Source of the DNA: Breoghania corrubedonensis
Lineage (GTDB): Bacteria; Pseudomonadota; Alphaproteobacteria; Rhizobiales; Stappiaceae
DNA length: 64,000 bases
Direction: 5' to 3'
Assembly: GCF_003053845.1 (NCBI RefSeq)
Contig: NZ_QAYG01000001.1
Location: forward strand, 1 to 64,000
Shown here piece by piece: positions 42,466 through 53,560 of the stretch. The translations under genes and the position numbers were made by a program. The notes below the pieces were generated by a model. The model did not search any database and was not told the origin of the DNA. It saw only the letters and a program-made list of their open reading frames with translations. Numbering within the stretch: the first letter of the stretch is position 1; each line of letters starts with the position of its first letter.

Positions 42466-42571
42466 CTAGAGCAAATCCAGGATAAGTGGAAACCGGTTAT
42501 CCGTCCGGATTTGCGTAAAAACAAAGACTTAGAGCCAAGATCCGATTCCGTTAGGAACGGATCTGCTCTAG
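42466..42571. repeat. 106-bp MITE-like element with terminal inverted repeats
   Basis: CTAGAGCAAATCC at 42466-42478 is matched by the complement of GGATCTGCTCTAG at 42559-42571, 12 of 13 bases. Inside are two hairpins. The left one nests AAATCC/GGATTT around GGATAA/TTATCC (about 42473-42512). The right one pairs AGATCCG (42538) with CGGATCT (42558-42564). They are joined by TTGCGTAAAAACAAAGAC, a sequence I associate with repeats common in Rhizobiales genomes. It contains no gene and lies about 100 bases from the 3' end of the flavin-reductase gene. Confidence 0.8.
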
Positions 42572-42673
42572 CGGATCGCATTAGGGTGCGTAGAAGTGAA
42601 AATCACCACCCCGTCGCTCTCTAGTCTTTGAAGAGGGGCGACGGGATGGCGAATGAAGCCTAAGCGGAAAGCC

Positions 42674-43741
42674 TCAGGTGAGGGGCGGGTAGTCCGTGTA
42701 GCCCTGCTCGTCGCCCACATAGTAGCTGGATGGATCAGACGGCGCCAAGGCGACGTTTTGACGGAAGCGTTCGGGCAGATCCGGGTTGCTGATGAAGAGC
42801 GTTCCGAAAGTCACCGCGTCGGCCAAGCCCGTCGCGATCGCCTGTTCGCCGGTTTCTCGGTCATAGCCGATGTTTACGACGAACAAGCCGGAGAATCGCT
42901 TTCTCGCTTCGGGCGCCAGCGGCTTAAGACCATCTGGAAGCTGGGCCGGTTCCATGAAGTGAAGCATGCCCACCTTCCTGGCCTCGAGAGCCTCGACGGC
43001 AAACATGTACGTGCCTTCCAAATCACTATCGCCCATGTCGTTATAAGGAATCCGAGGCGAAAGCCTCACCGATACGCGGGAGGGCCCAAACACCCGGATG
43101 GCAGCGTCGGTCGCTTCGAGCAGGAAGCGGGCGCGGTTCTCGATAGACCCACCATAAGCGTCAGTTCTCTTGTTAGGACCGTCTTCGAGGAACTGGGCCG
43201 GGAGATAGCCATTGGCACCATGCACTTCAACGCCGTCGAAACCTGCGGCCTGGGCTGCGCGCGCGGCGGCTTCGTAGTCTAAAATCGTACTGTGGATCTC
43301 CTCTAAGGTCATGGCCCGGGGGATGACGGTCGGCTTCGGCCCTTCGGGTGTAAAGACTTGGCTCTTGAAGGGCACCGCCGAAGGTGCGACCGGTAAGGCT
43401 CCGTCATGAAAGTCCGGATGAGACGCGCGGCCCGTATGCCAGAGTTGCGCAAAGATAAGGCCGCCGGCGGCATGCACGGCCTGGGTGACCTTCCGCCATC
43501 CTTCTATCTGTTCGGTGGTATGGATTCCGGGTGTATTCGTCCAGCCGATCGCTTGCTCGCTGATCTGCGTGCCTTCCGAAATGATCAGGCCTGCCGAAGC
43601 ACGTTGGGAGTAGTAGAGTGCGGTCAGATCGTTTGCTACGTGGTCGGGCGATCTGGCCCTTGTCATGGGAGCCATGAAGACACGGTTCTTGAATTCGAAC
43701 GTGCCGGTTTTCAGCGGTGTCAGTAGTTTTCGGTCTGTCAT
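42674..43741 (-). CDS. Old Yellow Enzyme family alkene reductase (NemA-like)
   Basis: A 355-residue FMN flavoprotein reducing activated alkenes or nitro compounds with NAD(P)H. Family marks: FKNRVFMAPMTRARSPD, LIISEGTQIS, IFAQLWHTGRASHP, the substrate-binding His/Asn of GVEVHGANGYLPAQFLEDG, TDAYGGSIENRARF, and C-terminal GLADAVTFGTLFISNPDLPERF. The start is MTDRKLLTPLK. Base composition is visibly lower in GC than the neighbours, as for the HxlR gene upstream on the same strand, suggesting they were acquired together. Expression is probably controlled by that regulator in response to an electrophile. Confidence 0.92.
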   Translation of the reverse strand: MTDRKLLTPLKTGTFEFKNRVFMAPMTRARSPDHVANDLTALYYSQRASAGLIISEGTQISEQAIGWTNTPGIHTTEQIEGWRKVTQAVHAAGGLIFAQLWHTGRASHPDFHDGALPVAPSAVPFKSQVFTPEGPKPTVIPRAMTLEEIHSTILDYEAAARAAQAAGFDGVEVHGANGYLPAQFLEDGPNKRTDAYGGSIENRARFLLEATDAAIRVFGPSRVSVRLSPRIPYNDMGDSDLEGTYMFAVEALEARKVGMLHFMEPAQLPDGLKPLAPEARKRFSGLFVVNIGYDRETGEQAIATGLADAVTFGTLFISNPDLPERFRQNVALAPSDPSSYYVGDEQGYTDYPPLT

Positions 43742-43756
43742 TTGACGCTCCAATAA

Positions 43757-43772
43757 ATCTAGATGCCTAGAT
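43757..43772. promoter_or_regulatory. palindromic operator before the alkene reductase gene
   Basis: ATCTAG and CTAGAT form a perfect inverted repeat around ATGC at 43757-43772, 16-31 bases upstream of the reductase ATG and next to an AT-run (ATATATTTTTTAG). A weaker relative (CATCTATACTTAG) lies before the HxlR gene near 44319-44331. Binding by the HxlR protein is the natural hypothesis. Confidence 0.55.
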
Positions 43773-43855
43773 ATATTTTTTAGACCTGGCGTCAATTAGG
43801 CACCTCAGATCGCCTTAGTAGGGCTGAGGAAACCTGCTATCCGGCTTGACGAGAC

Positions 43856-44275
43856 TTAACCCGAGCGTTTTCCCAACTGAACACCGCTGAAGCCGTCATC
43901 CGATTGTCGCGCATCGAAGGCTTCGCGTGCCGCATTGACATCCGAGAGCTTGTCTAGCGTCCACTGGTGAAGTTGGCGCAATGGCTTTTGCAAGGTGCGG
44001 CCCAGCGCGGTGATCTCATACTCTACGGCTACCGGTGAGAGGGAAATGACGCGGCGGGTGATTAGCCCATTGCGCTCGAGTTTGCGCAGGCATTGTGTAA
44101 GCGCTTTCTGACTAACGCCCTCCAGTCGCCTCCGAATAAGGTTAAACCGATGAGGCTTGTCGGACAGGACCGTCAGTACCATCGTGGACCATTTGTCGGC
44201 GATCTGATCGAAGAGGCCCCGGCTCGGGCAGTCCGATGAGAAGCAAATCGGATCCAATTCCGTGACATCGCGCAT
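43856..44275 (-). CDS. HxlR family transcriptional regulator
   Basis: A 139-residue winged-helix protein of the HxlR family (CPSRGLFDQIADKWSTMVLTVLSDKPHRFNLIRRRLEGVSQKALTQCLRKLERNGLITRRVISLSPVAVEYEITALGRTLQKPL). A cysteine in SSDCPSR precedes the first helix, the position used for redox or electrophile sensing in relatives. I chose MRDVTELDPICF (GGAT about nine bases upstream); starts at 44308 or 44353 are possible. It precedes the alkene reductase gene by 114 bases on the same strand and probably represses it. Confidence 0.88.
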   Translation of the reverse strand: MRDVTELDPICFSSDCPSRGLFDQIADKWSTMVLTVLSDKPHRFNLIRRRLEGVSQKALTQCLRKLERNGLITRRVISLSPVAVEYEITALGRTLQKPLRQLHQWTLDKLSDVNAAREAFDARQSDDGFSGVQLGKRSG

Positions 44276-44353
44276 CTTATATTCATCCAAAATTAGTGTT
44301 TCGGGCATGCTGGTGTAACATCTATACTTAGTTCCTCTCAGTGGCGTTGGCAC

Positions 44354-44665
44354 GGAAAAAAGTCGGAATGCGGCTTAAGGTGAGCACAGGAAATATGGTC
44401 CCCCACGAACTTTCGGACGATGGCTGACGCGTCAGGATGCTTATGCCGGTTCAGCGCCAGCTCAGCGGATCAACACTTCCACTCTGGCACGGCAATGCCG
44501 CCAGGAAGCGCCCATCCCAACGCACTTCAGAGAAGCTCTGGAGCCGCAGTTGGGCGGATAGCTGCTATCAGACCAAACCTCATCGAACGGCAGGTTTCAG
44601 GCTTCTCGATGGGCTTGTCCAACGCCCGAAACGAAGGCGCGAAGCAGCCGCGCGTATCTACTGCC
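44354..44665. other. gap without a supported gene
   Basis: This stretch of about 310 bases between the HxlR regulator and the CoA-ligase terminator has mixed composition. It marks the change from the lower-GC reductase/regulator segment to the GC-rich CoA-ligase region. Short open frames on both strands show no start signals or family features. Confidence 0.4.
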
Positions 44666-44694
44666 CCGCGACGCCCGCCTCCCGGGCGTCGCGG
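44666..44694 (-). terminator. hairpin after the CoA-ligase gene
   Basis: CCGCGACGCCCG (44666-44677) and CGGGCGTCGCGG (44683-44694) form a perfect 12-pair stem with a five-base loop, 17 bases beyond the stop of the CoA ligase on its 3' side. No T-run follows, so termination may need Rho, or the hairpin may protect the mRNA end. Confidence 0.65.
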
Positions 44695-44711
44695 CTCGTG
44701 CCTCTTCTCGC

Positions 44712-46052
44712 CTACGCCGTCCAGACCTCCCCGCGTTTGTCCTCCACGCGCTTGGCCTTGTGGGTGGCGCGCGGCAGGGTATCGGCGTCGAGGATCGAGA
44801 TTTGCGCGCCCACACCCGTCACCGCCTTGATGTGATCCTTCAGCCGCTTCTTCAGCTCCTCGTCGGTGCCGTTGAAGCCGTGGACGCGTTCGGCCTCCAC
44901 CGTCAGCCGGTCGAGGTGATCGGGCCGGTCGACGATCAGCCGGTATTCGCCGGTGAAGTCGCGATCCTTGCGGATGATCGCTTCCACGTCGGAGGGGAAG
45001 ATGTTGACGCCGCGAATGAGCAGCATGTCGTCGAGCCGACCGTGAACGCCCATCAGGCGCTGGCTGGTGCGCCCGCAGGCGCACGGCTCCTCGGTAAAGG
45101 AGACGATGTCGCCGGTGCGGAAGCGAATGAGCGGGCGGGCTCGCTTCTTCAAGGTGGTGAGCACCATCTCGCCGCGCTCGCCGGGCTTGACGTGCTCGCC
45201 GGTCTCCGGGTCTACCACCTCCACATGGATGTGATCCTCCGCCCAGTGCAGGCCATTCTTTTCCTCGCACATCCCGGCGCAGGAGCCGAAAATGTCGGAC
45301 AGGCCGTAATAGTCGTAGACATCGGCGCCCCACAGTTCCTCGATGCGGGCCCGCGTCTCGGGGATCGAGCCGCCCGGCTCGCCGGCCACGAAGATGCGCT
45401 TGACCGCCAGATCCGTCTTCGGGTCGATGCCCTCCCTGATCGCGGTCTCGCCCAGATACCAGGCGTAGGACGGCGTGGTCCACATGGCGGTCGCCTGGAA
45501 ATTCTGCAGCATGGTCAGCAAACGTTCCGACGGCACGGTGCCGGCGTGGATGGAGAGCGCGCCGATCTTCTGCGCGCCCAGAACACACGGCCCGCCGATG
45601 AACAGCGAGAAATTGAGCGAGTGGCAGTAGCGGTCTTCCGGCCTCAACCCCGACGACCAGAACTGTCGCGCCTCGTAGTCCATCCAGTCGTCGAAATCGC
45701 CTTGCGTGAACGGCGAGACGGTGGGAACGCCGGTGGAGCCGGAGGAGGAGGAGACGTAGACGACCTCCTCCTCGGGAACGGCTGCGACATCACCAAGCAG
45801 GGGCAAGGCCTGCTGGCGCTCGCGCAAGGTGGCCTTGTCGATGGTCGGAAAGCGCCTGAGATCGTCCAGCGTCTTCACGTCGTCGGGATGGACGCCGGCG
45901 GCGGCGAAACTCTGCCTGTACCAGGGAGAGTTGGCGTAGGCGTGGGCCAGATGCTTTTTCAGGAGCTCAAGCTTCATCGTCTCCCATTCGGCCCGGCTCT
46001 GGGTTTCGAGCTCCGGATCCCAATAGGGGCGATGGTCTGCGTTCTGTTTCAT
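44712..46052 (-). CDS. phenylacetate-CoA ligase-like adenylating enzyme
   Basis: A 446-residue member of the PaaK branch of the ANL superfamily, activating an aromatic or related acid to its CoA thioester with ATP. The P-loop VYVSSSSGSTGVPTVSPFT, the AMP-site YDYYGLSDIFG, GEMVLTTLKKRARPLIRFRTGD and the C-terminal hinge LMGVHGRLDDMLLIRGVNIFPSDVEAI are all typical. Two Cys pairs around CACGRTSQR fit the family. GAGGACCTG precedes the ATG. No other phenylacetate genes are nearby, so the acid could differ. Downstream is a strong hairpin; upstream is a gap of about 570 bases. Confidence 0.92.
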   Translation of the reverse strand: MKQNADHRPYWDPELETQSRAEWETMKLELLKKHLAHAYANSPWYRQSFAAAGVHPDDVKTLDDLRRFPTIDKATLRERQQALPLLGDVAAVPEEEVVYVSSSSGSTGVPTVSPFTQGDFDDWMDYEARQFWSSGLRPEDRYCHSLNFSLFIGGPCVLGAQKIGALSIHAGTVPSERLLTMLQNFQATAMWTTPSYAWYLGETAIREGIDPKTDLAVKRIFVAGEPGGSIPETRARIEELWGADVYDYYGLSDIFGSCAGMCEEKNGLHWAEDHIHVEVVDPETGEHVKPGERGEMVLTTLKKRARPLIRFRTGDIVSFTEEPCACGRTSQRLMGVHGRLDDMLLIRGVNIFPSDVEAIIRKDRDFTGEYRLIVDRPDHLDRLTVEAERVHGFNGTDEELKKRLKDHIKAVTGVGAQISILDADTLPRATHKAKRVEDKRGEVWTA

Positions 46053-46625
46053 CAGGTCCTCGTGGTCGCGAACTTGCGGGGACGATGCATGCGGGAAGCG
46101 AACAGCACCGTGGCGGCCGGGCCGGCCAGACGATCTCGGGGAAAAGGCAGCGCGGGCAGCGGGCGGGAGGAAGCCCACATGTCGCCGCGCGACGCTCGGG
46201 TCGAACGATGAAGCCTCAGGCGGGGCAAGGGCTGCCCCGGGCCGGGATCGCAGCGGGTGAACTTCGCAATGAACGGGCCGGGTTCTGGAGGGCAAATTGG
46301 GCCAAAACGGGAGATCAGCCCATCAGGCGCGTGCCCGATACCCCGATCCGCCCACACCCTTGCCGGACGCACCGACGCCAAGGTCAATCACCCAGCAGGG
46401 CACTGGCAGAAGTTCGTATGTAATTATGCTAGCATGTTAACCGCCGGGAGCCAAATTTCCGTGAAATTCCGATCCGTTCGAGCCCGTCCCGACCGTTTCG
46501 GGCGCGGTTTTTCCGCGCACCGGCCTTTACATCGCCCTATTAGCCCCTAGGGTAGAGGGCAGTTTCATTGGATTGTGCGAAATTCGCGCTCCGGAGAACA
46601 ACCTTCCAAGACGAAAGAGACTCTC
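46053..46625. promoter_or_regulatory. divergent intergenic region before the FKBP gene
   Basis: About 570 bases separate the divergent CoA-ligase and FKBP genes. The ligase-proximal 250 bases are GC-rich and featureless. Around 46425-46560 it becomes AT-richer and contains CCCTAGGG (46545-46552) about 75 bases before the FKBP ATG, embedded in ATTAGCCCCTAGGGTAGA, similar to ATTACCCTAGGGTTTT before xoxF. I see no gene here. Confidence 0.4.
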
Positions 46626-47063
46626 ATGAGCGAAGTGAAGACTGGCGACACCGTGCGGATTCACTACAAGGGAACCTTGAGTGACGGTGCCGTTTTCGAT
46701 TCCTCGGAGGGACGGGACCCGCTGGAATTCACCGTGGGCGCCGGGCAGATCATTCCGGGCCTCGACAAGGCCCTGCCCGGCATGACCGAAGGCGACGAAA
46801 AGTCGGTCACCGTGCCGGCTGCGGAAGCCTATGGTCCGGTTGATCCGGCAGCCAGGCACGAAGTGCCGCGCGACAAGATCCCGGCCGATATTCCGCTCGA
46901 AATCGGCACCCAGCTTCAGGTTCAGACCTCCACCGGGCAGGTCATGCCGGTCAAGGTGGAAGAGGTCACCGAGGAAAAGGTGGTGCTCGACGCCAACCAT
47001 CCGCTGGCCGGTCAGGACCTGACCTTCGACATCGCGCTGGTGTCCATTTCCAAGGCCGCCTGA
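46626..47063 (+). CDS. FKBP-type peptidyl-prolyl isomerase (SlyD/FKBP like)
   Basis: A 145-residue isomerase assisting protein folding. The FKBP core is VRIHYKGTLSDGAVFDSSEGRDPLEFTVGAGQIIPGLDKALPGMTEGDEKSVTVP, followed by an insert-in-flap domain (EVPRDKIPADIPLEIGTQLQVQ) and the return strand (NHPLAGQDLTFDIALVSI). This is SlyD/SlpA architecture without the metal-binding His-rich tail. There is no signal peptide, so it is cytoplasmic. It is followed by a perfect inverted repeat, suggesting a monocistronic gene. Confidence 0.93.
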   Translation: MSEVKTGDTVRIHYKGTLSDGAVFDSSEGRDPLEFTVGAGQIIPGLDKALPGMTEGDEKSVTVPAAEAYGPVDPAARHEVPRDKIPADIPLEIGTQLQVQTSTGQVMPVKVEEVTEEKVVLDANHPLAGQDLTFDIALVSISKAA

Positions 47064-47092
47064 CGAACGTTCGTACGAACCGAACCATTGGC

Positions 47093-47127
47093 GTGATCGC
47101 CGCCGCGCGAGACGGAGCGGCGATCAC
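47093..47127 (+). terminator. hairpin after the FKBP gene
   Basis: GTGATCGCCGC (47093-47103) and GCGGCGATCAC (47117-47127) form a perfect 11-pair stem with a 13-base loop, 30 bases after the FKBP stop. Only CTTT follows, so the terminator strength is uncertain. Confidence 0.65.
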
Positions 47128-47130
47128 CTT

Positions 47131-47173
47131 TACAGAATTTCCCGCGGGTACAGATACAGAATTTCCTGCGGGT
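47131..47173. repeat. tandem 24-base direct repeat
   Basis: TACAGAATTTCC(C/T)GCGGGT occurs at 47131 and again at 47155, a 24-base period with one difference, directly after the FKBP terminator. It may be slippage or paired regulator sites for the next small exported-protein gene. Confidence 0.55.
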
Positions 47174-47273
47174 TTGGCGGTTCGCGCAAATGCAGGGCAA
47201 CGCGACTTTGGTTCATCTGCCGACCATATCTGCCATTTTCAGAATTTATAATATTCCTTCGCAAGAGACTCTC

Positions 47274-47657
47274 ATGCTTTCTCGTTTCCGATCACGAACA
47301 ATAGCGCTGAGCATTCTTGCCGGCGTGCTTTTCGTCTCAGGTCCGGCCGCAGCGGAATCGTTCAACTCGCTCAAGACCTCCGGTTACAAGACGAGCAAGA
47401 TGACTCAGAACAAGGCCGGCCGTACCGGGTGGTATCTGACAGGCGAGAACAACCGTTTCTTCTGCCCGCTGACAGCCCGATACGTCGTCTTGAACGGACA
47501 AACCCTGGGATTTATCCAACCGAGCGGCCGCATCATGGAGCTCGATCGTGCCGTTTTCGAAAAAACCGCCGGCTACACCATCACCGAACCGCATATCCGA
47601 GATCTGCGCGCCGGACGACCGCATGCGAAGTTCGTCGGGCGCTGCCTCCGCCAGTGA
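47274..47657 (+). CDS. small exported protein of unknown function
   Basis: A 127-residue protein with a signal peptide (TIALSILAGVLFVSGPAAAESF). The mature part (LKTSGYKTSKMTQNKAGRTGWYLTGENNRFFCPLTARYVVLNGQTLGFIQPSGRIMELDRAVFEKTAGYTITEPHIRDLRAGRPHAKFVGRCL) is basic, with two cysteines that could pair. Codon use and export signal support a real gene. I do not recognise a family. It is preceded by AT-rich sequence likely to hold its own promoter. Confidence 0.72.
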   Translation: MLSRFRSRTIALSILAGVLFVSGPAAAESFNSLKTSGYKTSKMTQNKAGRTGWYLTGENNRFFCPLTARYVVLNGQTLGFIQPSGRIMELDRAVFEKTAGYTITEPHIRDLRAGRPHAKFVGRCLRQ

Positions 47658-47810
47658 AACCAGATCTTCGAGGGACTTCCCGATAACTTTCACCGGTCTG
47701 CGCAAGGGCCGGGGCCGCGTCATTTCTTAGCATCCGTCGGTGGCGGCTGGGCAACAACCGCAGGATCGGTCACTGTGGTCGCAGTGTCCCCCTTCGGAGC
47801 CCGGCAGATC

Positions 47811-48824
47811 ATGTCGCTTCCCCGCGCCTCTCTCGGCTTCTTTCCAACCCCCGTTCATCCGCTGGCGCGCCTTGAAAGGAGGCTCGCCGCGCAAGGTCCC
47901 CGCCCCTCCCTCTTCATCAAGCGCGACGACCAGTCGGGCGTCGCGATCGGCGGCAACAAGGTGCGCAAGCTGGAGTTCCTGATCGGCGAAGCGCTCGCGA
48001 GGGGCTGCGATACGGTGGTGACGGCGGGCGCCCAGCAATCAAACCATTGCCGCCAGACGGCGGCGGCGGCCGCCATGAGCGGGCTTGAATGCCACCTTGT
48101 GCTGGGTGGCGAGAAGCCATCGAGAGTGACCGGAAACCTTCTGCTCGACCAGCTTTTCGGCGCGCAAATCCACTGGGCGGGCGAGCATCGCAAGGGCGAA
48201 GACCTGCCGCGCCTGGTCGAGACGCTCGAGGAACAGGGCCGCACGCCCTGTCTGGTGCCCTATGGCGGTTCCAGCGCCGTCGGGGCGTCCGGTTTCGTCG
48301 CCGCGATGGACGAGTTGAAGGCGCAGATCAGGGCCGGCGAGATCCCCGCACCGACGCATATCCTCGTCGCTTCGTCCTCCGGTGGCACCCATGCCGGAAT
48401 GGTGGTGGGCGCGGCCCTCAACGATCTCGACACGACCATCCACGGCATCGCCATCGACAAGGAGGAGCACGGCGGGGGCACGTATGCGGACTGGCTCGTC
48501 GGGCTGACCAACGAGACGGCGGCACTGCACGACCTGCGCAAGCACCACGCCCGCATCGATGTTTCGCTCGACGAGCGGTTTCTGGGCGGCGGCTACGGAG
48601 TGGTCGGCGATCTCGAACGCGAGGCGATCGCGCTTCTGGCGCGCACGGAGGGCATTCTTGTCGATCCGGTCTATACCGGCCGCGTCTTCGGCGCGCTGCT
48701 GGCGATGATCCGCGCCGGCGAATTCAGCGAGGACGACCGGGTTCTGTTCTGGCACACGGGCGGCACGCCGGCGGTCTTCGCCTATGCGGAAGAACTGGCG
48801 ATGCGGCCGGCGTCGGACACGTGA
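47811..48824 (+). CDS. PLP-dependent D-cysteine desulfhydrase/ACC deaminase family enzyme
   Basis: A 337-residue fold-type II PLP enzyme. The PLP-lysine motif KRDDQSGVAIGGNKVRKLEF places the Schiff-base lysine at about residue 50. VTAGAQQSNHCRQTAAAAA and the phosphate-binding SSSGGTHAGM loop are typical of D-cysteine desulfhydrase and 1-aminocyclopropane-1-carboxylate deaminase relatives. Substrate choice cannot be settled by eye; the D-cysteine desulfhydrase label is the usual one. The ATG giving MSLPRASLGF was chosen over an upstream GTG at 47775. It converges on purU, with 10 bases between the stops. Confidence 0.9.
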   Translation: MSLPRASLGFFPTPVHPLARLERRLAAQGPRPSLFIKRDDQSGVAIGGNKVRKLEFLIGEALARGCDTVVTAGAQQSNHCRQTAAAAAMSGLECHLVLGGEKPSRVTGNLLLDQLFGAQIHWAGEHRKGEDLPRLVETLEEQGRTPCLVPYGGSSAVGASGFVAAMDELKAQIRAGEIPAPTHILVASSSGGTHAGMVVGAALNDLDTTIHGIAIDKEEHGGGTYADWLVGLTNETAALHDLRKHHARIDVSLDERFLGGGYGVVGDLEREAIALLARTEGILVDPVYTGRVFGALLAMIRAGEFSEDDRVLFWHTGGTPAVFAYAEELAMRPASDT

Positions 48825-48834
48825 GCCCTCGCGC

Positions 48835-49695
<861 letters not shown>

Positions 49696-49835
49696 GGCGG
49701 GTCAATCGATACGAGGATGAAACGGGCCCCGTATTTAGGTCAGTGCAGCCGCGAATGCACGGGAAAATCGAAGCCGTGTCCGCCGATCGGCGGATACCGG
49801 TCGGCGGGCAGGCGTCGTCGGGTTCATCCCGCCCC

Positions 49836-51449
<1,614 letters not shown>

Positions 51450-51451
51450 CG

Positions 51452-52588
51452 TCAGCGCTCCTTCGGATCGAGCGCATCGCGCAACCCGTCGCCCAGGAAA
51501 TTGAGGGCAAACAGTGTCGATGTCAGGAAGGCGGCGGGAAAAAGCAGCAGGCCCGGCATCGCCTCGATGGAGCGCGCGCCCTCCGCGATAAGGACGCCCC
51601 AGCTCGTCATCGGCTCCTGCACGCCGAGACCAAGAAAGGAGAGAAAGCTCTCCAGCAGGATCACCTTGGGCACCAGCAGCGTCATGTAGACGACCACCGG
51701 CCCGGCAAGGTTCGGCACGATGTGGCGTTTGAGGATACCGCCGGCGGTGACGCCCATGGCCTCGGCCGCTTCCACGAACTCGCGCCGCTTCAGGCTCAGC
51801 GTCTGGCCGCGCACGATACGGGCCATGTCGAGCCACTCCACCGCGCCAACGGCCAGGAACATCAGCACGAAATTGCGTCCGAACAAGACGACCAGCAAAA
51901 TCACGAAGAAGATGAAGGGCAGCGCGTAGAGGACGTCGACGGTGCGCATCATCAGGGCATCCACAGTTCCGCCCAGATAGCCCGCGACCGCGCCCCAGGT
52001 CACGCCGATGAACATGGCGACGAGGGTCGCGAGAAGGCCGATGGCCAGCGAGATACGTCCGGCGAAGAGCGTGCGGGTCAGGAGATCGCGGCCGGCCAGA
52101 TCCGTACCGAAGAGAAAGTAGATCCGCTGGACATCGGCCACGATTCGACCGGACTGACCGTCGGCGGAGATATCCGCCATCCGCGCGTTGGAGAAGAGAT
52201 CGTTGCGATCGACATACCGGGTGATGCGGGGGTCGAGCGGACGGCCGGGAGACGACACCTCGATGCTGGCCGTTTCCCCGGCGAGAGAGACGCTCCCCAG
52301 ATCGAGCCGTGTGCGGGAGAGCGCCTTTTTCAGTTCGGGCGCGATGTCGTCTTCGTGTGGATAGGGCGTCAGACTCGCCGGAACCCGGACATAGGCCCGA
52401 TAGACTTCGTCATAGGCATGGCCCGTCACATGCGGACCGATGGCGCAGACGAGTGACATGAGAATGAGGAAGACAAGGCTTGCCATGGCCGCCCTGTTGG
52501 CGCGAAGGCGCCGCATCGCATCGGCGCCGAGAGAGCGGCCGGATACGGGGTGACGCGCAGCGGAACCGGACAGACGTGCGATGCTCAT
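51452..52588 (-). CDS. oligopeptide ABC transporter permease (OppC/YejE type)
   Basis: A 378-residue membrane protein with an OppC-type N-terminal helix (NRAAMASLVFLILMSLVCAIG), a large periplasmic insertion of about 110 residues, and the permease core ending in the EAA loop (EFVEAAEAMGVTAGGILKRHIVPNLAGPVVVYMTLLVPKVILLESFLSFLGLGVQEP). The long insertion is like YejE rather than DppC. It lies four bases after the OppB-type gene's stop, in one operon. Confidence 0.93.
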   Translation of the reverse strand: MSIARLSGSAARHPVSGRSLGADAMRRLRANRAAMASLVFLILMSLVCAIGPHVTGHAYDEVYRAYVRVPASLTPYPHEDDIAPELKKALSRTRLDLGSVSLAGETASIEVSSPGRPLDPRITRYVDRNDLFSNARMADISADGQSGRIVADVQRIYFLFGTDLAGRDLLTRTLFAGRISLAIGLLATLVAMFIGVTWGAVAGYLGGTVDALMMRTVDVLYALPFIFFVILLVVLFGRNFVLMFLAVGAVEWLDMARIVRGQTLSLKRREFVEAAEAMGVTAGGILKRHIVPNLAGPVVVYMTLLVPKVILLESFLSFLGLGVQEPMTSWGVLIAEGARSIEAMPGLLLFPAAFLTSTLFALNFLGDGLRDALDPKER

Positions 52589-52592
52589 CGGG

Positions 52593-53516
52593 TCACCCGT
52601 AGCGCACGCGCGGATCGATCAGGGCGTAGATCAGATCCACCACGAGATTGAAGAGGATGACGAAGCAGGCGATGACGACGACCGTGCCCATGACGAGCGT
52701 GTAGTCGCGGTTGAGCGCCGCCTGCACGAAATAGCGCCCGACGCCCGGCACGCCGAAAATCGTCTCCACCACGATGGAACCGGTCATCAGTGCGGCGGCG
52801 GCCGGTCCCGCATAGGAGACCACCGGCAGGATCGCGGAACGCAACGCATGGGTGACGACGACCGTCCACCATCTGAGGCCGTAGGCGCGCGCGGTGCGCA
52901 CGGGATGGGAGGACAAGGCCTCGATCATGGCGGCGCGGGTGAGCCTGGTAACGACGGCGACCTGTGGCAGGGCCAGCGTCACGATGGGCAGGATCTTGTA
53001 GGCGAACGCTCCGTCGCCCCAGCCGCCCGCCGGCAACCAGCCGAGCCACACGCCGAAGACGAGCGAGAGCAGCGGAGCGACGACAAAGGGCGGGATGGTG
53101 ATGCCCAGCGTCGCCACCGTCACCGCGCCGAGATCGACGGGGCGGTTGTGTCTGAGGGCGGCCAGCGTGCCGAGCGTGGTGCCGATCAGCAATGCCAGCA
53201 CCAGTGCCGAGCCCCCGAGCTGGACGGAAATCGGCAAGCCGGAGGAGAAAAGCTGGGCGACGGAAAAATCACGGTAGACGAAGCTCGGGCCGAAATCGCC
53301 TCTCAGCAGATTGCCGAGATAGCCGAGATACTGCTGCCAGAGTGGAGCGTCGAGGTGATAGATGCGGTTGAGGTTCTCCATCACCTTGGGCTCCAGCGGC
53401 CGGTCCAGATTGAACGGACCGCCGGGCGCCAGCCGGATCAGAAAAAACGCCGCGGTGATGATGACGAACAGTGTCGGGATCGCCGCGAGAAGCCGGTTCA
53501 AGGCGTATTTCAGCAT
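52593..53516 (-). CDS. oligopeptide ABC transporter permease (OppB type)
   Basis: A 307-residue permease with the characteristic N-terminus (LKYALNRLLAAIPTLFVIITAAFFLIRLAPGGPF) and a C-terminal EAA region (YGLRWWTVVVTHALRSAILPVVSYAGPAAAALMTGSIVVETIFGVPGVGRYFVQAALNRDY). About six transmembrane segments. It lies between the binding protein (gap about 44 bases) and the OppC-type permease. Confidence 0.94.
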   Translation of the reverse strand: MLKYALNRLLAAIPTLFVIITAAFFLIRLAPGGPFNLDRPLEPKVMENLNRIYHLDAPLWQQYLGYLGNLLRGDFGPSFVYRDFSVAQLFSSGLPISVQLGGSALVLALLIGTTLGTLAALRHNRPVDLGAVTVATLGITIPPFVVAPLLSLVFGVWLGWLPAGGWGDGAFAYKILPIVTLALPQVAVVTRLTRAAMIEALSSHPVRTARAYGLRWWTVVVTHALRSAILPVVSYAGPAAAALMTGSIVVETIFGVPGVGRYFVQAALNRDYTLVMGTVVVIACFVILFNLVVDLIYALIDPRVRYG

Positions 53517-53560
53517 CGTCAGGCCTCCAGGCCGCCACGCATGCGAAGGGGTCCGCCGGA

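Noticed and set aside
44420-44835. Two overlapping plus-strand frames between HxlR and the CoA ligase
   Set aside because: They run antisense into the CoA-ligase gene, lack ribosome-binding sites and encode Arg/Pro/Ser-rich shadow sequence.
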